Of a stretch of DNA of 64,000 bases, positions 58,291 through 64,000 are shown piece after piece. Location: contig CM060731.1 in assembly GCA_030704615.1 (NCBI GenBank), positions 79,898,756 through 79,962,755 on the forward strand. The letters run 5' to 3'. Source of the stretch: Takakia lepidozioides. Lineage: Eukaryota > Streptophyta > Takakiopsida > Takakiales > Takakiaceae. The translations under genes and the position numbers were made by a program. The notes under the pieces are model-generated. The model searched no databases and was not told where the DNA came from. It worked only from the letters and a program-made list of their open reading frames with translations. Numbering within the stretch: the first letter of the stretch is position 1; each line of letters opens with the position of its first letter.

Positions 58291-58505
58291 TGGATGGCCT
58301 GTGCTGACGTGGGACTGGCATGTGGTCTGGAAGGCCGAATTTTGAAGCTCGTGGAGGGCGGTTTGAGGAGTATCTTCATGATATTCCCATGGTCAAGTTC
58401 AGGTGTAGGCTATGTTAGGAACTTAGTATTCCAAACCATAAGCCGCAACAGGTTCTCTACCCGGTTACCTTGTGGAGAGGGGGTTAGGGACATGTTCATG
58501 ACCGG

Positions 58506-59937
58506 TTGAGTGTCAACACGGAGGTGCCACTAGTTGCTGGGGACAGTGCCGGTTCGAGCACTAGCGATACTAGTGGGTACACGAGACGAGGTGTGCGGTT
58601 TAGGCCACCTTCACCTCCTGTGTCTTCCACGGAAGGTTCTGATTCGGATTGTGAATCAGGAGGGCTCATACCGGCGGTGCAAGTTGTTTCTTTGCCATTG
58701 TTGTGGGACACAATGGAGGAGATGTATGGAGCTACCAAGGGGCCACGAAGGTACTCTGGGGCGGTGGGCACCATTGAGTTGGATGATTTTATCCAAGAGT
58801 TTGATAGTTGGTGTGATTGCAGCAAATGCGCAATCCACAACTATTTACGCCGTTCATGGCATGGAAAGGGCTGTTTCAGCACCTTGAGGGGCCGCCTATG
58901 GATGATTACCATGAGTTCAGGCGGGGGCATGAGGTTGAGATCGAGGAGTGGAGGATGTACTGGTCACCCGACTATGTCTCCATCACTAGGGGCACTAGAG
59001 CCACGAGGGCAGTGGCTACACCTGCCGCTGCACCGGCAGCTTCAGCAAGCAGCAGTGGGACTGGTGGTACAGTAGCTACGACGTCCACCCAAGCCACTAC
59101 CGCACCAGCACTAGCACCCGTGCCTGCCTTCAACCCTGTTGTGGAGTTCTTCGAAGAGTTGAGAGGGAACTACCAAGGGGTGAGGACAGAGAAGTTGCGG
59201 AGCTTGCAAGAGTTCCAACGGAAGCCGACCGAGAGCTTGAGGGAGGCTTTCACTCGCATGAGGCGCTTGATAAATGTAACCCAAGGGGTTACGGAAGCTC
59301 AGGCAGTCCAATTCTGGTATGGGATATTGGACAAGGAGCTGAGGAGAAGGGTGCGGGATGCAACTCTCCTACAAGCGGCCCAACCCACCTTAGCAAATGT
59401 GTTTTTGCTGGCAGAGCGGATAGAGCTCAACATGGTGGAGGAACGAGTGGTCATGGTGGATTTGCTAAGGAGACACCACGGGGGTAGTGGTGCTCCTAGC
59501 CAACCACTACCTCAACGTGCTCAAGGCAACAAGGGGGCTCAGGTGAAGCTCAGGGAAGGGCAGAGAGGACCTCAGATGCAGGGGTCTCTCCCTTCATTTG
59601 CTGGCCAACAACGGGCGGATGTGGTGTGCTGGACATGTGGAGGACCCCATGTCAAGAAGGATTGTCCAGAGGGAGGCAAAGGGCCGGCACATGCACAGCC
59701 TGCACAGTTACAGTGTGGGCATTGTGGCAAACACGGGCATGGAGAGGCCAGTGTTATGGTTTGCATCCTGAGTTGCGCCCAGGCCAGTTCCAAGGGAACA
59801 ATGGTGGCCGGGGGCGAGGTGGAGCAGCCCAGAGGGACGAGGTGGCCAGCCACGAGGCCAAGGGCAAGCTCAACGTGGCCAAGGACGCGGAGGTCAGGGT
59901 GTTGACCAAGGCATGGCCAACCGGCTTCAGCAGCTAG
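58506..59937 (+). pseudogene. gag: gag of DNMT element (frameshifted)
   Basis: 58506-58860 encodes an acidic start and YSGAVGTIELDDFIQEFDSW. A one-base loss near 58820 moves to the next frame: FMAWKGLFQHLEGPPMDDYH, the gag core NPVVEFFEELRGNYQG, LREAFTRMRRLINVTQGV, and a zinc knuckle CWTCGGPHVKKDC (C-x2-C-x3-H-x4-C). A second knuckle-like CGHCGKHGHGEAS at about 59715-59750 is interrupted by another one-base shift; QCYGLHPELRPGQFQGNNGG continues in the third frame. Gag packages element RNA. Confidence 0.85.
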
Positions 59938-60449
59938 AGCAGAGGCTCGCTGCCATGGCTACAGCTCAGGTGGTACCGGCTCTAAGGCCGGATGGTCCAC
60001 CTCCTGCTCCTGAGGGAGGAGATATGGGAGGCATGGGATTCATGTGTGGAGCAGCACTACCACTAGTGCAGGTGGAGTCTGCTGCAGCCGTGACTCGAGG
60101 AGCAGCACGAGTTCCTGAGCCACGAGGTGCAGAGGTGGAGTTGGATCCACAGCGTGGGGAGGCAAGCCGTCAGGCTAGGCTTCCTCAGTCATTCACATTG
60201 GCGGAGACAGTGTCGACGCCATCCATGGCACCTAGTTCTCGCCCGACTGTTACCGAGGCGGAGGTTACTATGCCATTGGGGAGAGCTACACGGGTAGCAC
60301 CACTACCTAGTGTTGCCAAGGCTACGGCAGCTAGTGTGCTGCTAGGAGCGGCCACATCTGTGTGCCAGGCTCCATTGTTCTCGGCTACCATGATTGCGAC
60401 GCCGGGGGTAAGACCAGCTGAGGTTCAGGCTGGCAGCTACACTCTGTGA
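59913..60449 (+). pseudogene. Linker ORF between gag and protease
   Basis: Open frame starting with a short coiled coil (MANRLQQLEQRLAAMATAQV) followed by an Ala/Pro-rich disordered stretch, ending at a stop at 60447-60449. It continues gag after a frame change and is followed by the protease in another frame. No domain recognised. Confidence 0.6.
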
Positions 60450-60483
60450 GAGTGGGGAGGTTACTTCATCTTCTGCGGAGATA

Positions 60484-61413
60484 GTGGGAGGTGTAGTGCC
60501 GGAGGGATCCTCGGATTTGAGGGTCAAGACTGCCACGGCGGCGCCATGGCAAGCTGCAGCTGCCAGGTTGATGGAGCTGCCAGCTAGGCCAGCCATTGAG
60601 CGCGCCATGGTGACACCTGGAGTTGTCATGTTAGACAACCAGGATGGCATTTTCTGTTTGAGTGGACCGGCAGGCAAGAGGTACCGGCCACTGCGGGTCT
60701 TGGACTCGGGAGCTCAGCCATTGATGCTGGGCAGAGCTGCTATTGCAGGCTTGGGCCTCACGGAGGCGGATATGGAGCCTTGTCCTTTCCAGATACAGAC
60801 GTCTCTGGGAGGATCGGAGCAGGCTCGGGGCATGACACGGCGTGAGTTGGCTATCAGACTACGGCCGGATCACCCTACAGATGGCTCAGTGATGCGAGCC
60901 AAGGCCATTGTGACAGACGCAGTCTCATACGATGTCCTGGTTGGTGGGGCAGTGTTGTACCCCATGGGCTTCACCCTGGATTTTTGGGAGGAGTCAGCTT
61001 CCTATAGGCCTGCATGGCAGTCAGGGGAGGGCCGGCGTGTGCAGCTCCCTGTGACGTTCATAGGAGGAGTTGCGGTTGCCCAGCGAGGCAAGATGCCGAC
61101 ACTAGCAGCATTCACAGCGGCAGTGAGTTGGCCTAGAGAGTTGCTTGAGGGCAATGCTCATTCAGAGGATGTACCACCTCCGGGAGAGCAGGATGACATG
61201 TATGGTATGGCGGAGTTGCCTACCATGGTTGCTCAGACTCCATTGTGGGGCACGAGCAAGGATTTGCAGCGGGATGCTGATCGACGGGTGCAACAAGCCT
61301 GGGTGGAGGCTTTTGTACCGTCAGGGAGAGGAGGAGAGTGTGGGGATTGCACCAGGACCACCTCAATTGTCTCCATTGGACACCACACCTATTGTGTGGC
61401 AGTCTCCGGATGA
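60484..61413 (+). CDS. pol: Aspartic protease region of DNMT element
   Basis: The frame carries YRPLRVLDSGAQPLMLGRAA, with the aspartic protease DSG active site, followed by GLGLTEADMEPCPFQIQTSL and a beta-rich body ending in YDVLVGGAVLYPMGFTLDFW. The protease would cut the gag-pol polyprotein. After about 61320 the frame is lost and the polyprotein continues in the next frame as the methyltransferase linker. Confidence 0.85.
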   Translation: MGGVVPEGSSDLRVKTATAAPWQAAAARLMELPARPAIERAMVTPGVVMLDNQDGIFCLSGPAGKRYRPLRVLDSGAQPLMLGRAAIAGLGLTEADMEPCPFQIQTSLGGSEQARGMTRRELAIRLRPDHPTDGSVMRAKAIVTDAVSYDVLVGGAVLYPMGFTLDFWEESASYRPAWQSGEGRRVQLPVTFIGGVAVAQRGKMPTLAAFTAAVSWPRELLEGNAHSEDVPPPGEQDDMYGMAELPTMVAQTPLWGTSKDLQRDADRRVQQAWVEAFVPSGRGGECGDCTRTTSIVSIGHHTYCVAVSG

Positions 61414-62435
61414 AGGCATTTGTCTTCTGGACTTGTTTGGCGGGATCAGCACCGGATTGGCTGCTGTGTTACAGGCAGGTGTACGAGTTCGGCGTTACCT
61501 GTATGTGGAGAGGGATGAGACTGCACGACGCGTTTCACTTCGCCATGTTGCTCAGTTGGTGCAGCGGTACCCTGAGTTGTTGTCGGTGTCTGCAATTCGT
61601 GGATATCAGCAGGCCTTGCCAGCAGACATTTCGTTGCTGGGGGCGCAGGATTTGGAGCGGGTTGGCTCCATTGATCTGGTAGTGGCAGGTTGGCCCTGCC
61701 AAGGGCATTCATCAGCCGGGCATGGCAATGGATTGCGAGACTCGAGGTCGGGTCTGTTTTGGGAGATGGTGCGGGTTTTGCGCCACTTGCAGCTTCATCA
61801 AGCTGTATCTCCAGCATACATCTTGGAGAATGTGCCACTGATGGGCGATTCTCGGGCCAGGGTGATGGCCAGTGTGCATCAAGTCCGGTCGTGGCTTGGG
61901 TCAGCAGTGTTGCTAGATGCAGCTACAGTGGGGTCACGGGCTCATCGTCCACGGCTATGGTGGACTAACATGATGCCACCCGCACTGCTCAAGCGTGCAT
62001 TTGATGGGGTGCAGCGGCCAGCACATCTCACAGTGGATAACATTCTGGACACAGGGAGGCAGTCTCAACGTGTGAGACACGATGACCGTTCGCCTTTGGC
62101 AGTGGTCAACAAGGTGGGTCAACCACGAGCAGCATTACCTACACTGCTCAGCTTCCCAGGATCGCATGCTTTCCGGGATAGTGGACCTGGCCTCCTGTGG
62201 GATGCTCAGTTGCAGCAGTTAGTGGAGCCTAATGCTGACGAGCGTGAGGGCAATGGGTTTTACCACTGGTACCACGGCGGTGTCGTCTCTTTCTGAGGCA
62301 TCACGTCGTCAAGTGTTGGGGCAAGCAATGGATCTCAATTGCTTGACCTGGATTATCAGCTTGGCTCTGGCTGAGCAACGCAGAGTGCGGAATACACTTC
62401 CCTCAATGGTCTCTCTGCCTACCGAGACGGTACAG
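61320..62435 (+). CDS. C5-cytosine DNA methyltransferase domain (DNMT3/DRM-like) within pol
   Basis: In the frame ending at 62296: motif I LLDLFGGISTGLAAVLQAG (SAM binding, from about 61425), motif II YLYVERDE, motif IV GWPCQGHSSAGHG with the catalytic Cys codon at 61697-61699, motif VI YILENVPLMGD, and motif VIII LDAATVGSRAHRPRLWWTN. A shift near 62250 moves to a second frame with MGFTTGTTAVSS and RRQVLGQAMDLNCLTW, the motif X-like end. The spacing from ENV to AHRxRxxW and the short target-recognition region resemble DNMT3/DRM rather than DNMT1. The enzyme would transfer methyl from SAM to cytosine C5. It sits between protease and RT in the polyprotein. All catalytic motifs are intact, but one or two frameshifts separate it from its neighbours and split off motif X. 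Confidence 0.9.
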
Positions 62436-62743
62436 GCAGTGAGTGGGGGCGAGCATGTGAGGACCACGGGGTGCATGCATCCATGGCACACGTGGGAGGT
62501 GCTCGAGGTTCAGAGTTGGCAGCCAAGGCGGCTGATGGATGAGGTTGGGGATTCTTCTCGGGTTGAGGAGGTCCTCAAGGATGAGATGATGGGGCAGGAT
62601 GAGGCCTTGTCATTGACTGAGCAGGCAGGGAGTACTGCTCAAGAGGTTGCAGCATAGCAACCACGGGACGCGTCCTCTACCTCTAAGCCCACTGGACTTA
62701 AGGTTGTAGTTACGGAGGACAATTGGGAGCCTGACATTGGACC
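62436..62743 (+). other. Linker between methyltransferase and RT
   Basis: The frame open to 62657 ends in an acidic stretch without a known domain; a TAG at 62655-62657 stops it. No separate gene is seen. Confidence 0.4.
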
Positions 62744-63538
62744 ATTGTCACCGGAGGAGAGAGACGACGTATACGGCGGTTCCTGAGGGCTTACAGGAAT
62801 TGCTTTGCCTTCAGTTTGAAGGACTTGGGAGCACTGAAGGGTCAAGAGATCCGTATTGAGTTGGCCACTGACACGCCAATCTTTCGGAGACCCTATAGAT
62901 ACAGTGACATGGAGAGGTCTTTGATTCAGATGAGGACTCAAGATCTCTGGGAGGCAGGTTTGGTGGAGCTCTCTGGTGGAGAGTATGCTTCAGCCACAGT
63001 GATGCCAGCCAAGAAGGATGTCTATGGCAATTGGACGGAGAGACGTATGTGCGATTACCGGCCTGTAAATCGTCAGACCAAGTCCGATAAGTATGCCATG
63101 CCAACACCAGAGGAGATCTTTGATGCCATCGGGCATGCTAAGGCCTTTAGCACTTTGGATTTACGATCCGGATATCACCAGTTGCCAATCAAGGAGGCGG
63201 ACAAGCAGAAGACGGCATTCTGGGGGATCAATGAGCACGGCAAGGATTGCCTATATCAGTGGCGGTTCTTACCATTTGGGCTTAAGAATGCTCCTGCAGA
63301 GTTTCAGAGAGTCATGGATAGGATTCTAGCAGGGGTGGACTTTGCTCGGTGCTACATAGATGACATCATCATCTTTAGTGTTACGATGGAGGAGCATGAG
63401 AGACACCTTCAGGTGGTATTGGAGCGCTTGAGAGCGCACGGATTGAAGTTGCATCCGGGGAAGTGCAAGTTTTTCCACAACCAGATTGAGTATCTGGGTC
63501 ATGATATATCCTGGAGGATTGGGGGTACAGCAGACTAA
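62744..63538 (+). pseudogene. pol: Reverse transcriptase of DNMT element
   Basis: After a lead-in (LSPEER then, in another frame, RRFLRAYRNCFAFSLKDLG) the RT reads [66 protein letters not shown] and catalytic CYIDDIIIFS (about 63352-63381), then HPGKCKFFHNQIEYLGHDIS before the frame is lost. It is a Ty3/gypsy RT, clearly different from that of the element at 7178-14104. Confidence 0.93.
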
Positions 63539-63559
63539 GGTAGAGGCCATTGCACAAAT

Positions 63560-64000
63560 TCCACGCCCCACGGATGTGAGCGAGTTCGAGCTTTCATGGG
63601 GTTGGCAAACTATTATAGACGGTTTGTCAAGGGATTTAGTACCATTGCAAAGGCTCTAACCAAGCTGACCAAGGTGGACCAGGAGTGGCAGTGGGAAGAT
63701 GAGCAGGAACGAGCTTTTCAAGAGCTCAAGGCGAGGTTGACCTCGGCGCCTATCTTGAGACGACCTATCAGGGGGCGTCCCTTTCAGCTGCATACGGATT
63801 GGAGCATGCTGGGGCTTGGAGCGGTGCTCACACAGGTGGATGATGAGGGAAGAGAGTTCGTAGTGGCTTACGCTAGCCGCTCGAAAACGCTGCAGAGGCT
63901 AAGTACAGCTCATATGAGGGAGAGTGCTTAGCTGCAGTGTGGGCCGTGGCACACTTCAGGTGCTATCTATACGGCAATCTTTTCACCCTTGTCACGGATC
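63560..64000 (+). pseudogene. pol: RT connection and RNase H of DNMT element (cut by window end)
   Basis: MGLANYYRRFVKGFSTIAKA, then RNase H start: FQLHTDWSMLGLGAVLTQVD (first catalytic Asp) and VVAYASRSKTLQ. A shift at about 63905 is followed by CLAAVWAVAHFRCYLYG in the next frame (second catalytic region). Integrase should follow beyond 64000. Confidence 0.9.

Larger units (their letters stand above)
55880..64000 (+). mobile_element. Ty3/gypsy element carrying a DNA methyltransferase (right end outside window)
   Basis: Gag, aspartic protease, C5-cytosine methyltransferase, reverse transcriptase and the start of RNase H follow in that order on the plus strand (58506-64000). The left boundary is not fixed: a candidate promoter/LTR zone with TTATATATG (56125-56133) starts near 55880-55930, and 56400-58500 is a long repetitive leader. 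Integrase and the second LTR would lie to the right. At least seven frameshifts break the ORFs of this copy. Retrotransposons with captured DNMTs are known from dinoflagellates and charophytes. Confidence 0.85.

Noticed and set aside
57654-58379. Long minus-strand frame of Ser-Gln-Pro-Val-Thr-Ala repeats
   Set aside because: Produced by the GGGCTGTGAC minisatellite; open in more than one frame with no start context or domain.
58400-58505. Primer-binding site for the DNMT element
   Set aside because: No TGGTATCAGAGC or similar tRNA 3' complement was found just before gag; the LTR end could not be placed.
1-64000. CRISPR arrays, bacterial operons, rRNA or tRNA genes
   Set aside because: No regular spacer-repeat array, no clear cloverleaf or rRNA sequence noticed; the gene structure is eukaryotic.

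Overview
The window looks like a nuclear segment of a streptophyte (plant-lineage) genome that is large and rich in transposons. Three host genes can be rebuilt exon by exon with matching splice phases, and all have plant-type counterparts: a TrmO-type tRNA m6t6A37 methyltransferase, a probably plastid-targeted alpha/beta hydrolase of the At3g10840/At1g80280 type, and a NIPA8/9-type magnesium transporter. Everything else is mostly mobile DNA. Retrotransposons carrying a cytosine DNA methyltransferase have been reported from dinoflagellates and charophyte algae, so a charophyte such as Chara is my best guess. That is inference, not proof.

Layout. 1-1799 (-): 3' part of a protein kinase gene that runs off the left edge. 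3290-3966: MITE-like element with about 32-bp inverted ends. 4159-22166: an 18-kb DNA transposon with 290-400 bp terminal inverted repeats, flanked by TTAA on both sides. It holds a subterminal repeat array, a plus-strand accessory gene, and on the minus strand a CACTA (En/Spm) Tnp2-DUF4218-DUF4216 transposase preceded by a SET-like domain. A Ty3/gypsy chromovirus (7178-14104, GTCTG target duplications) is nested in it. 23861-24440: palindromic repeats. 24990-26640: decayed non-LTR reverse transcriptase. 27050-27700: short 'ACCAGCCGG' repeats.

28724-51283 is the gene-bearing part. TRMO (-, 9 exons) and the hydrolase (+, 9 exons) are head to head across about 430 bp with a TATA box. The NIPA gene (+, 13 exons) follows. 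Introns and flanks carry many 5'-truncated copies of one LINE family, two of them nearly identical. 51284-55370 has nothing I can identify. 55371-55643 is a hAT transposase fragment.

55900-64000 is the left part of a second Ty3/gypsy element that leaves the window on the right: a long repetitive leader, gag with zinc knuckle, aspartic protease, a DNMT3-like C5-cytosine methyltransferase, then reverse transcriptase and RNase H. The methyltransferase lies inside pol, between protease and RT.

The host exons reconstruct without a single frameshift, while the transposon ORFs carry many, so the TE frameshifts are probably real decay. Three large elements in one window each carry a chromatin module (chromodomain, SET-like, DNMT); this is the most notable theme.
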